A stretch of DNA of 64,000 nt from Gyromitra esculenta (GCA_038503075.1 JBCAML010000005.1:1612001-1676000); one strand, 5' to 3'. Shown: positions 45,289 through 56,093, counted from the first letter of the stretch. Program-made: numbers and translations. The notes: generated from the letters alone by a model not told the origin.

Positions 45289-46179
45289 AACACAGTTCAC
45301 CGCCCATTTTTGGAAGGAACTCTGCCAGCGCCTGGAAATTCAAGCTAGGATGTCAACAGCCTTCCACCCAGAAACCGATGGACAAACGGAGCGATTGAAC
45401 GCGGTTATGGAACAATACCTGTGCTCCTATGTGTCCTATCAACAAGGAGACTGGAGTAAATGGTTACCGATGGCAGAATTCTCCGCGAATAACCAGGAAT
45501 CGGCTAGTACCAAGGTCTCGCCTTTTTTTGCAAACTATGGTTACCATCCCCATTTTGATACTTCCATTATTCCTTCAACAACCACTGCCCAAAGTCTAGA
45601 CTCCTCGACCTTCGCAACTACGATGCAAGATTTGTACGACTACCTCCGAACGCAAATTCGAACAGTTCAGGATATCCAGGAAACCTCTACTAATAAGCAC
45701 CGAACCCTGACCCCTACTTATCAAGTCAACAACCAGGTATTCGTATCCATGAAGAATATCCGGACCGTTCGTAATACCCGGAAACTCAACTGGAAATGGA
45801 TGGCACCCTATCCGGTAAAAAAGATAGTATCGCCCTTTGCATACGAAATTGACCTTCCGCCATCAGTCAAGTATCACCCCGTCTTTCACGTTTCGCTCCT
45901 TAAACCTGCCGCCGACGACCCTCTCCCAGGACAAGTAATACCCCCTCCATCTCCGATTGTTGTTAATGAACAGGAGGAATATTTTATTGAGAAAATCCTC
46001 GAACAACGAATACATCATGGGCAACAACAATACCTTGTCGAATGGACCGGTTATGCTCACACTACCTGGGAACCTGCAGACGATCTTCAGGATACTGCTG
46101 CCCTCGATACATTTTTAACTACAACGACTACTACCAGTCCTAAGGTTCACAGGAGCTCATGCTTGAGACGGGGGGCTAC

Positions 46180-46247
46180 TTTCACGGATTAAGGATTAGG
46201 GATAGGGTTAGGTTTTGGTGAAACGGTTGTTGTGGATTTTGGGCCTT
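46180..46247 (+). repeat. X 3' LTR, left part
   Basis: The first 68 bp, interrupted by Y. The rest is at 52114-52454 (341 bp). Together about 409 bp, like the 5' LTR. Confidence 0.92.
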
Positions 46248-46662
46248 TTTCACGGATTAAGGATCGGATAAGGGTTAGGTCTCGGTTCGAAGTTGGATAC
46301 AGGTTGTGGGGTTATCGCGTTATAATGCTATTGTATTTTCGGGTGTCATCGGCTATTGGGTCTTTGGTTGAGAAAGCGGGGTATTTAAGCGACGGAATTT
46401 TGGTCATTCTTTGTCTTTTCTTCTTGTTTCCTTAAGCAACGTTCTCGTTTACCTTCTCTTGTAATTGTCGAATACTATCTCGGTTCTACCTCAGAACCCT
46501 CGCTGTCGCTGGCCACTTCGCTGCACTTATCTCGCCTTGAGATAGACCCCTCGTAGAACCTGTAGAAATACTGCACTCTTCAAACGTGTTAGCACCTCGC
46601 TTAAGTAGCACTGCTCACCTTCAGGGATACTGAAGGGCTTGACGAGGGACTGAACCGTGAGA
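46248..46662 (+). repeat. Y 5' LTR (type A)
   Basis: 415 bp. The primer site TTACGTTGCTTCC follows at 46663-46675. Confidence 0.93.
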
Positions 46663-46726
46663 TTACGTTGCTTCCAACATCTACACCTTCTACCACCCAA
46701 TCCACACCTACCCCATCAACTCCGCT

Positions 46727-48016
46727 ATGGAAGGGGCCGCCGTCGCCGCCAAACGCTTCCCCACCAGGGAAGCTTTCGCCCAAGCCTACAGAGACGATCC
46801 CGCAGAACTCTACAATGAACTCAGGGACCTCAACCAAGCCCTGGAGGACCAAATCGATGTCCTCCAGGAAAGCGAGCGAGAAACTGAAGTCAAACTCAAC
46901 ACAGCTCGCATCCAAACCGACAATGCCCTCCGTCATGCCACAGAGCAAGACCAACGAGTCACCGAGGCCGCAAGCCTAATCGCTCGGCTGCGACAAGAGC
47001 GAAATGAAGCCCGAACCGCTACCCAAGTTCCCCCCGCTCCACCTAATCTTACGGCCACCCCACCACCAACAAGTCCTCATCGATCAGAACGGATGCCAGA
47101 CCCCGAGAAATTTGATGGATCTCGGACCAAACTCCCCGGCTTTATCCTACAACTACGCTCCAAACTCACTGTCAACCGAGACCGCTTTGCCAACGAGACC
47201 ACGATGATCCTCTATACCATCAATCGTCTAGAAGGAGCAGCATTGGAACAAGTTCGGCACACCGTTCTCCCCTCAGGCCTCACCACCTGGACCAGCGCAG
47301 AGCAACTTATTGCCGCCCTGGAAACCGCCTTTGGAGACCCAGACCCGACCGGTACCGCCCGACGAGAGCTCCACCAGCTCCGTCAAGGAAAACGTGATTT
47401 TTCGGCTTATCTAGCCGACTTTCAAAGAATCATGGGCCAGTTGAACTTTGACGAGAACTCTAAAATGGACGCCCTGGAGCATGGCATGTCGGAGGAACTC
47501 AAAGAAGCAATGGTATTCGCCCCCATCGCCCCTGCTACACTCCAAGAAATGATCCTCACCCTTACTCGACTGGATAATCGTATCCGAGCCCGTAAGGCCG
47601 AAAAACGAGGAAACACCCGCGACGGTATGGGTCAGTTTAGCGCCCCTATCGCCTTCACCCCCACCTCCTCTTTCACCCCTGGAGGGTTGGCCCCTATGGA
47701 TCTTTCTTTCGGCCGCACTAGTAATACCTCTCGCCCACCTCAGGACCAACGATATACAATGGTCAACGGAAGAAGGAAGTTGTCAGAGGAAGAAAAGCAG
47801 TGGCGTCGCTCTACCGGAAAATGTATGTTTTGCGCCGGCCCTGATCACTCTTACGCCAATTGCCCCTCTGCTCCCAAGAAACCCACAATGAGAGGAGCCC
47901 TCACCGCCCCACCTGCTAACCGTACGCCCCCGGCATCTTCCTTACCACCGCCACCTCTCCCCCCTCAATTTTTTGCCCTAGAGTCCGCGAACGCCTCGAA
48001 TGAGGCTTTAAACTAG
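46727..48016 (+). CDS. gag: Y Gag, intact
   Basis: 429 aa, MEGAAVAAKRFP..., with the same layout as A3: helical/coiled-coil region about 25-95, capsid-like region from MPDPEKFDGS (about 123), and knuckle CMFCAGPDHSYANC near residue 366. It ends NEALN-TAG at the slip site. Confidence 0.92.
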   Translation: MEGAAVAAKRFPTREAFAQAYRDDPAELYNELRDLNQALEDQIDVLQESERETEVKLNTARIQTDNALRHATEQDQRVTEAASLIARLRQERNEARTATQVPPAPPNLTATPPPTSPHRSERMPDPEKFDGSRTKLPGFILQLRSKLTVNRDRFANETTMILYTINRLEGAALEQVRHTVLPSGLTTWTSAEQLIAALETAFGDPDPTGTARRELHQLRQGKRDFSAYLADFQRIMGQLNFDENSKMDALEHGMSEELKEAMVFAPIAPATLQEMILTLTRLDNRIRARKAEKRGNTRDGMGQFSAPIAFTPTSSFTPGGLAPMDLSFGRTSNTSRPPQDQRYTMVNGRRKLSEEEKQWRRSTGKCMFCAGPDHSYANCPSAPKKPTMRGALTAPPANRTPPASSLPPPPLPPQFFALESANASNEALN

Positions 48017-48051
48017 TCCAACCAAGGTCGATCAGTGACCCTACCTTGGTT
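48007..48051 (+). promoter_or_regulatory. Y gag-pol -1 frameshift signal
   Basis: TTTAAAC at 48007-48013, TAG, 6-nt spacer, hairpin AACCAAGGT/ACCTTGGTT with a 14-nt loop. Confidence 0.82.
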
Positions 48052-51000
48052 TCAAATTTCTTACCTTTATCTGCATTTTCTATTTCGGGGTTTTCGGTTT
48101 CTGGTATAAGCGTGGAGGATAAATTGGATGGGGAACACTTTGTAGTAGCATGCAAGATTTCCCATAGCAATAAAGTTATAAATACACACGCTTTACTAGA
48201 TACCGGAGCCTCAGGATTTGCATTTATTGATAAAAAATTTGCGAGTCACCATTCTCTCCCTCTTACCTCTCTAAAAACACCCCAACAACTTGAAGTTATC
48301 GATGGTTGCCCTGTTGCCTCCGGAGATATCACCCACATCGCCAAACTTAACTTATCCATTGGAAACCACCAAGAACAAGCGCCCTGTTTTGTAACTCAAT
48401 TAGGTCACTACCCCTTGGTCTTAGGAATACCATGGATGAAACATCACGATGTGCATCTACAGTTCGCCGACAAACGCATTGAGTTTAATTCTAAACTCTG
48501 CACCACCCACTGCGCTCCTCACTCCCCTGTCGTCGTCTCCCCATCAATCCCTGCTCCCCCCAGACTAAATATGTCCTTTATCGGCGCTGCCAGCTTTAGG
48601 ACTCTCACTAGGAAACGTACCCACCAAGCCTATGCCATGTCCCTCTATGAGATAAACAAACTCATAGACAATAAAACTACTAAGGAAGAATGGAAGTCTA
48701 GAATCCCCGCCGAATATCACGACTTCTTAGATATGTTTGACAAGAAGAAAGCTCAAGGTCTATCCCCGCGCCGACCCTATGACCACAAGATACAACTTCA
48801 AGACGGGAAGGAAGCACCATTCGGTCCTCTGTACGGAATGTCTCGGGAAGAACTTATCGTCCTAAAAAAATACATTGAGGACAATCTCGAAAAAGGGTTT
48901 ATCCGAGCCAGTTCTTCACCCGCCGGATCCCCTGTCCTCTTCGTCAAAAAGGCTGACGGCTCCCTCCGGTTATGTGTGGACTACCGTGGTCTTAATGCGA
49001 TTACAGTCAAGGATCGTTACACCTCTCCCCTTATCCGTGAAACACTTGACTGATTAGCAAAAGCACAATGGTACACCAAACTCGACCTCCGAGATGGCTA
49101 CCATCAAATCCGTATTGCTGAAGGGGATGAGTGGAAGACCGCCTTCCGCACCCGTTATGGGCTCTATGAGTATCAAGTTATGCCGTTCGGCCTAACTAAC
49201 GCACCCGGGACGTTTCAACGATTTGTCAACGACTGCCTAAAAGAATATCTAGATATATTCTGCACTGCGTATCTGGATGACATTCTCATCTATAGCGATA
49301 CCTTCGCAGAGCATCAGATTCATGTCCGCAAGGTCCTCCAAACCCTCCAAGATAATGATATTCTGTTAAAACCGGAGAAATGCGAGTTTGAGGTACAGAC
49401 TACTAAGTACCTTGGTCTTATTCTCACCCCTGACGGTATTAAAATGGACGAGGAGAAACTTAAAGCCGTCCGAGAATGGGGGACACCAAAGAGTGTAAAG
49501 GATGTCCAAGCATTCCTAGGTTTTGCCAATTTTTACCGTCGATTCATCCTAGGATTCTCTAAACTCGCTGCCCCGCTCACCACCCTCACCAAGAAAGGCC
49601 TTGTCTTCGAATGGACCGTTGAAGCTGATGCGGCATTCGAAAACCTTAAATACGCCTTCACCACTGCCCCAATCCTCATCCATTTCGATCCAGACAAGAA
49701 AATCATTGTGGAAACAGACGCCTCAGACTTCGTGTCCGGAGGAGTATTATCCCAATACGATGATAATGGTGTCCTACATCCGGTGGCTTTCTTTTCGAAG
49801 AAACATTCCCCGGCGGAATGCAACTATGAGATCTACGACAAGGAGTTGTTAGCTATCATTCGTGTCTTCGAAGAATGGCGTCCGGAGCTTGAAGGATCAA
49901 AGTACCCGATCGATGTGATTAGTGACCATAAGAATCTCGAATACTTCATGAGCACTAAACAACTCAACCGACGTCAGGCTAGATGGGCTGAGTACCTATC
50001 CCGCTTCGATTTTGTAATCACATATCGACCAGGCAAAGAAGGAGGAAAACCGGACGCTTTGACTCGGAGATCGGGAGATCTCCCCAAGGAAAGGGATGAA
50101 AGACTGGCACACCAGAGTCAAGTAGTGTTGAAGAAAGAAAACGTTGATCCTAAGCTAAGTTTGTTGTCGGCTTCTTTGTCAAATGAAGCCGCTGAATTGG
50201 ACGCTCCCCTAGAAAAACTCTTTCTAGAAGGATATATCGCTGACCAGTTCCCTGAAAAAATAATTCTAGCACTGAAGAACAAGGAACAACAGTCAAAGGA
50301 AATTACCCTTAGCGAGTGCACCAATGAGAATGACAGGCTCTACTACCGAGGAAACCTTTACGTACCAGACTTCGACCCCCTTCGCTTGGAACTCATTCAC
50401 AGACATCATGACATCCCCGCAGCAGGACACCCGGGACGAGATAAAACCTTTGAACTTATAAGTAGAAGGTTTTACTGGCCAAAGATGAGGGAAACAATTA
50501 GTCGTTATGTACGTAATTGCCACATCTGTCAGAAAGCTAAGCCAGTCACCCAACGTACACAAGGTGTTCTCCGTCCTCTACCGATCCCAAATCGCCCTTG
50601 GCAAGAAATCTCGATGGATTTCGTGACAGGCCTCCCGGAGTCGAACGGTTATGACGCTATTATGGTAGTAGTAGACCGCCTATCGAAAATGCGACACCTT
50701 ATCCCGTGCAATATTACTGTTAATTCACGGGACGTTGCAGACCTCTACCTTCAACATGTGTGGAAACTCCATGGCCTACCAACATACGTCACCTCCGACC
50801 GGGGAACGCAATTCACCGCCCATTTCTGGAAGGAACTTTGTCAGCGCTTAGGAATTCAAGCTAGGATGTCAACAGCTTTCCACCCAGAAACCGACGGACA
50901 AACGGAACGATTGAATGCGGTTATGGAACAATACCTCCGCTCTTATGTGTCCTATCAGCAAGAAGACTGGAGTAAATGGCTACCCATGGCGGAATTTTCC

Positions 51001-51708
51001 GCCAATAACCAGGAATCAGCTAGCACCAAAGTTTCGCCTTTCTTTGCGAACTATGGATATCATCCCCGCTTTGATACCTCTATTATTCCGTCAACAACCA
51101 CGGCCCAAAGTCTGGATTCCTTGACCTTTGCAACTACGATGCAAAACTTGTATGATCACTTATGAACACAAATCCGAACAGCTCAAGACATCCAGGAAAC
51201 CTCCACTAATAAACACCGAACTCCTGCCCCGGCCTACCAAGTGAACGACCAGGTGTTCGTGTCAATGAAAAACATCCGGACCACTCGAAATGCCCGGAAG
51301 CTCGACTGGAAGTGGATGGGGCCCTACCCGGTAAAGAAGATAGTATCACCCTTCGCATATGAGATCGATTTGCCATCCTCCGTCAAGTATCATCCTGTCT
51401 TCCACGTATCGCTTCTTAAGCCGGCCGCCCATGACCCTCTCCCAGGACAAGTTATTCCTCCCCCATCTCCAATTGTTGTTAATGAACAGGAGGAATATTT
51501 CATTGAGAAAATCCTCGAACAACGAATATATCACGGACGACAACAATATCTTGTCGAATGGACTGGCTACGCCCATCCTACCTGGGAACCTGCGGAGGAT
51601 CTTCAGGATACTGCTGCTCTCGATGAGTTTTTAGCCATGACGACTGCTACCAGTTCTAAAGTTCGCAGGAGCTCACGCTTAAGACGGGGGGCTACTTTCA
51701 CGGATTAA
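48007..51708 (+). pseudogene. pol: Y pol with two CGA-to-TGA stops
   Basis: Full-length pol frame with all motifs ([67 protein letters not shown]). It is interrupted by TGA at 49051-49053 (RETLDRL in other copies) and TGA at 51163-51165 (YDYLRTQ in other copies). Both are single C-to-T changes of an arginine CGA codon. No indel was seen. It ends in the 3' LTR. Confidence 0.93.
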
Positions 51709-52108
51709 GGATCGGATAAGGGTTAGGTCTCGGTTCGAAGTTGGATACAGGTTGTGGGGTTATCGCGTTATAATGCTATTGTATTTTCGGGTGTCATCGG
51801 CTATTGGGTCTTTGGTTGAGAAAGCGGGGTATTTAAGCGACGGATTTTTGATCATTCTTTGTCTTCTCTTCTTCTTTCTTTAAGCAACGTTCTCGTTACC
51901 TTCTGCTGTAAATCGTCGAATACTATCTCGATTCTATCTCAGAATCCTCGCTGTCGCTGTTTACCTCGCTGCACTTATCTCGCCGAGATAGACCCCTCGT
52001 AGAACCTGTAGAAATACTGCACTCTTCAAAACGTGTTAGTACCTTGTTTAAGTAGCACTGCTCACCTTCAGGGATATTGAAGGGCTTGACGAGGACTGAA
52101 CCGTGAGA
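51696..52108 (+). repeat. Y 3' LTR (type A)
   Basis: 413 bp, following the purine-rich run GACGGGGGG. Confidence 0.93.
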
Positions 52109-52113
52109 GCCTT

Positions 52114-52454
52114 TTGTTACAATGTTATTGTATTTCAGTTGTTATTGGTTATTGGATGTGTTGGGAAAAGCGGGGTATTTAAATGATAGATTTTGTTTGC
52201 TTGTTGTTCTTTTCTTCTTCTCTCTTTAAGCAACGTTCTCGTTTACTTCTACCTGTATTACTTTAATACTATCTTAGTTCTACCTCAGAACCTTCGCTGT
52301 CGCTGTGAAACATCGCCGATACTTCGCCTTGAAGTATATCCATCGTAGAACTTGTAGAAACATTGCACTCCTCAAATGAGTTAGTATCTCGCTTAAGTAG
52401 CACTGCTCACCTTCAGGGATACTGAAGGGCCTAACGAGAGACTGAACCGTGAGA
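52114..52454 (+). repeat. X 3' LTR, right part
   Basis: 341 bp completing the X 3' LTR, ending CCGTGAGA, then TSD GTTTC. Confidence 0.92.
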
Positions 52455-52459
52455 GTTTC

Positions 52460-52611
52460 ATGGATGGATGTTTTGTTGTCACATAGAAGTGTCGTTCTTT
52501 GGTCGCTTTGTTTTGTTGTTGTTCGTTATGTTTCTTTTGGTTTCTATTATAATGAGTCATGCGTTTGTCATCAAAGAGATGGATTCTGGGTATATAAGCG
52601 AAGGGATTTCC
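52460..52611 (+). repeat. truncated type B LTR, split by X after its first 4 nt
   Basis: The sequence reads ATGGATGGATG... through the TATATAAG box and stops at GGGATTTCCC. Its first bases TTTC lie at 31521-31524 on the far side of X, so X hit the very start of this older LTR. The R-U5 end is missing. Confidence 0.82.
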
Positions 52612-53054
52612 CTGAAACGGATCAACAATACCGTTACCTGCAGTGAAGCATAATAGTACTGGGCAAGCAGAGAGGTAGTAAGGATCAACATGAGAGGTGT
52701 AGCTACCACATGTTAGAGGATACCTGCTACCCTGCTGTTCCAATGGAGTGGAACCAGCAAGAATAATATTAGCTGATGAGCCAATGATATATCTCTGGTG
52801 ATACCAAACACAGGAAGCTCCTGTGGTGGCGTTCCCAACCCATCTGTGCATATACTAGCGGCCCAGTGCCACTGGTGTGGCAATAGGGAATCTATTAAGT
52901 GCAGGACACCTCACATGCAACAGTAGACTGATCAGCGCCGATTCCTGCATCCAGCATAGGCATGGCATGCAGCTGGCGGGTCTAGAAGGTCTAACTGGAC
53001 AGAACAACCAAGGAGTGCCAGAGAGCGCCGAAGTAATCATTAGCTGAATCCTAA
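52612..53054. other. unassigned 443-bp segment
   Basis: No LTR or pol similarity was found. Minus-strand open frames exist (52855-53040, and one to 52851) but no family is recognisable and they are interrupted. It could be host DNA, or part of a different transposon that truncated the neighbouring LTR. Confidence 0.5.
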
Positions 53055-53464
53055 TCTCACGGTATGACCTTTTGGTTAAGCCCTTCAGTATCCCTGAAGG
53101 TGAGCAGAGCTACTTAAGCGAAAAGGTCAAGCTACGAGGTATACGATGTTTCTACAGGTCCTACAGGGGTCTAACTCAAGGCGAGTTAAGTGTAAAGGTT
53201 TTCACAGCGACAGCGACCGCGAGGATTCTGAGATAGAATCGAGGTAGTATTAAAACAATACAGCAGAAGTAAGGTAAGAATGTTGCTTAAAGAAAGAAGA
53301 AAACCGCAACAATCGTCTAAGATCCATTCCTTATATACCCCGCAGTCCCTCTCGTGACTCATAACCGAAACGCAGCCGAACAACAAAGACATTATGAAAA
53401 CCCATCATCTGTTGCAACCATCACTACCCGAACCCTAACCCATCACTTCACTTCATCCGTGAAA
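53055..53464 (-). repeat. Z 3' LTR (type A)
   Basis: 410 bp, minus strand, TTTCACGGATGAAG...CCGTGAGA; closest to the LTR of A2 and the solo LTR at 54863. Confidence 0.92.
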
Positions 53465-54862
53465 GTAGCTCCCCCTCTTAAGCGTGAGCTCCTGCGAATA
53501 CTAGGAGCAGTGGCAGTCGTCTGGTTCAAGAACATCTCGAGAGCAGAGGTTTCTTGAAGGTCTTCCGCAGGTTCCCAGGTGGGATGGGCGTATCCGGTCC
53601 ATTCAACAAGGTATTGTAACCGCCCGCGATAGGTTCTTTGTTCGAGGATTTTTTCAATAAAATACTCTTCTTGTTCATTAACTATCACAGGGGCAGGCGG
53701 GGGTATAACTTGTCCAGGCAGAAAGTTGTTGGCAGCGGGTTTTAACAAAGAAACATGAAAAACAGGGTGATACTTGACTGACGCGGGGAGATCAATCTCA
53801 TAGGCAAAGGGGGATACTATTTTCTTGACTGAATAAGGTCCCATCCATTTCCAGTCCAGTTTTCTGGCATTGCGCACGGTCCTGATATTCTTCATTGAAA
53901 CGAAGACTTGGTCGCCGATTTGATAGGCTGGGGCTGGGATTCGGTGCTTATTCGTCGCGGACTCCTGGATATCTTGGGCTGTTCTTATTTGCGTCCATAG
54001 ATAATCGTATAATTCCTGCATTTTCCGGCTAAAAGAAACAGCATCTAAGCTTTGAGATGTATTCTGAATAGGGAGGAAGGTAGTATCGAAACGAGGGTGG
54101 TAACCGTAATTGGCGAAGAAAGGTGAGACTTTAGTACTGGCTGATTCCTGGTTATTCGCGGAGAACTCGGCCATTGACAACCATTTACTCCAATCGTCCT
54201 GTTGATAGGATACGTAGGAGCGCAAATATTGCTCCATTACCGCGTTCAGCCGTTCTGTTTGTCCATCGGTTTCCGGATGAAAGGCTGTAGACATCCGGGC
54301 TTGAATTCCAAGTTGTTTACCAAGATGCTTCCAATAATGAACAGTAAACTGGGTGCCTCAATCGGAGGTGACATGTGTAGGCAATCCGTGTAGCTTCCAG
54401 ATATATTGTAGATAGAGGTCAGCTACATCCCGGGAATTAATCGTAGTATTACATGGGATTAGATGTCGCATCTTTGATAATCGGTCGACAACCACCATAA
54501 TAGCGTCATAACCATTAGATTCTGGAAGGCCTGTGACAAAGTCCATCGATATCTCTTGCCAGGGGCGATTAGGAATTGGTAGAGGGCGAAGGACGCCTTG
54601 AGTTCGTTGGGTATTTGGTTTGGCTCTTTGGCAGGTATGGCAGTTTCGTACATATCGACTGACCGATTCTCGCATCCTAGGCCAATAAAAACTTCGGGCT
54701 AAAAGTTTGAAGGTTTTGTTTCGCCCTGGATGGCCTGCCGCTGGGGTATCGTGGATTCTTCGGATAAGTTCAAGTCGGAGAGAATCAAGATTGGGAACGT
54801 AGAGACAATAACGGTAGCGTAGTAGGTTATTATCATTACTGCATTCACTTAAGGTAATTTCC
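53443..54862 (-). pseudogene. pol: Z pol, C-terminal part (integrase to chromodomain)
   Basis: Chromodomain (LVEWTGYAHPTWEP), GPY/F (WMGPYSVKK) and integrase with [10 protein letters not shown] are readable. TGA replaces CGA in SDRGTQF (near 54358), a C-to-T change on the coding strand. It is interrupted at 54863 by a solo LTR. Confidence 0.9.
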
Positions 54863-55274
54863 TTTCACGGATGAAGTGAAGTGATGGGTTAGGGTTCGGG
54901 TAGTGATGGATGCAGCGGATGATGGGTTTTCATAATGTCTTTGTTGTTCGGTTACGTTTCGGTTATGAGTCACGAGAGGGACTGCGGGGTATATAAGGAC
55001 TGGATTTTAGACGGTTGTTGTGGTTTTTTTCTCTTTTCTTTAAGCAACATTCTTACCGTACTTCTACTGTATTGTTTTAATACTACCTCGATTCTATCTC
55101 AAAATCCTTGCGGTCGCTGTCGCTGTGAAAACCTTTACACTTAACTCGCCTTGAGTTAGACCCATGTAAGAACTGTAGAAACATCGTGACTCTGATCGCT
55201 TGATCTCTCGCTTAAGTAGCACTGCTCACCTCCAGGGATACTGAAGGGCTTAACGAGGAATCAAGACTGTGAGA
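54863..55274 (+). repeat. solo LTR, type A (A2-like), in Z
   Basis: 412 bp, TSD TTTCC (54858-54862, 55275-55279). Confidence 0.94.
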
Positions 55275-55633
55275 TTTCCTTGGATTGTTGCTCTTTATTC
55301 TTCAACGCCTCGAGTATCTTTTCCGGGAATTTGTCAGTAATGTACCCTTCTTGAAAGAGTTTAAAAAGGGGGGCGTCCAATTTAGCGGCTTCATTTGACA
55401 AAGAAGCCAACAACAAACTTATCTTGGGGTCGAGATTCTCCTTTTTTAATACCACTTGGCTTTGATGCGCCAATCTTTCATCCCCTTCCTTGGGGAGATC
55501 TCTTGATCTCCTGGTCAATGCATCAGGCTTTCCTCCTTGAGTGCCTGGTTGGTATGTAATTACGAAATCGAAGCGAGAGAGGTATTCAGCCCATCGTGCT
55601 TGGCAGCGGTTTAGCTGTTTGGTACTCATAAAG
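55275..55633 (-). pseudogene. pol: Z pol, RNase H-integrase linker
   Basis: It encodes the region from MSTKQLNR to the linker upstream of the integrase zinc domain, including the two conserved RNA hairpins (with loop AAGA and one G-U pair in this copy). It lies between the solo LTR and W. Confidence 0.88.
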
Positions 55634-56049
55634 TTTCATGGATTAAAAGAACGGAGAACAGGGTTAGGTTTTGGTATGACGGTTGCTACGGGCTTTGGAT
55701 CTTTTGTTACAATGTTATTGTATTTCGGTTGTTATCGGGTATTGGATTTTGTTGGGAAAAGCGGGGTATTTAAACGATGGATTTCGTTCGTTTGTTGTTT
55801 CTCTTCTCTTCTTTCTTTAAGCAACGTTCTCGTTACCTTCTGCTGTAAATCGCCGAATACTATCTCGATTCTATCTCAGAATCCTCGCTGTCGCTGTTTA
55901 CCTCGCTGCACCTATCTCGCCTTGAGATCGAAGACTCCCGTAGAACTTGTAGACACGCTGCACTCTTCAAACGTGTTGTCACCTCGCTTAAGTAGCACTG
56001 CTCACCTTCAGGGATACTGAAGGGCTTAACTCGAGGCACAACCGTGAGA
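55634..56049 (+). repeat. W 5' LTR (type A)
   Basis: 416 bp. TATTTAA at 55767-55773, AAGCAACGT at 55819-55827. The primer site TTACGTTGCTTCC follows at 56050-56062. Confidence 0.94.
55867..56036 (+). promoter_or_regulatory. structured R-U5 leader RNA (example in W)
   Basis: Three hairpins are readable. H1 is GATTCT-ATCTC-AGAATC (55867-55883). H2 is ATCTC-GCCTT-GAGAT (55914-55928). H3 has outer arms CCTCG..TTAAG / CTTAA..CGAGG around an apical CCTTCAG-GGATA-CTGAAGG (55982-56036). Equivalent hairpins, with different but pairing stems, occur in the other LTRs. Function is inferred only. Confidence 0.7.
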
Positions 56050-56093
56050 TTACGTTGCTTCCTCCTCTACACCTTCTACTTTGACGCCCCTTT

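Larger units (their letters stand above)
39592..46192 (+). pseudogene. pol: X pol, in eight pieces
   Basis: Pol remnants lie at 39592-39624, 40035-40045, 40466-40783, 41192-41521, 41933-42753, 43161-43374, 43787-44878 and 45289-46192, separated by seven solo LTRs. Readable parts include protease (LLDTGAFG, with Ser changed to Phe), RT YLDD, RNase H start, integrase and chromodomain (LVEWTGYAHTTWEP). The frame is further broken by TGA at 44098-44100 (ITYRPG became ITY-stop) and by indels near 44280-44310. The stop lies in the 3' LTR. Confidence 0.9.
46248..52108 (+). mobile_element. element Y: full-length chromovirus inside the X 3' LTR
   Basis: The element is 5861 bp, TSD GCCTT (46243-46247, 52109-52113). 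Gag is intact; pol carries two nonsense codons. Its pol looks mosaic: the first third matches A1/A3, the rest matches X/W. Confidence 0.94.
31525..52454 (+). mobile_element. element X: old Ty3/Gypsy chromovirus riddled with insertions
   Basis: TSD GTTTC (31520-31524, 52455-52459). Its own sequence is in many pieces. The 5' LTR is split by a solo LTR, gag by element B2, pol by seven solo LTRs, and the 3' LTR by element Y. Gag and pol have nonsense codons and frameshifts. The X sequence totals about 5.8 kb in a 20.9-kb span. Confidence 0.93.

Noticed and set aside
55800..56049. Hammerhead-type ribozyme in the LTR
   Set aside because: GTAGAAAC resembles part of a core, but there is no CUGANGA partner or matching stems.
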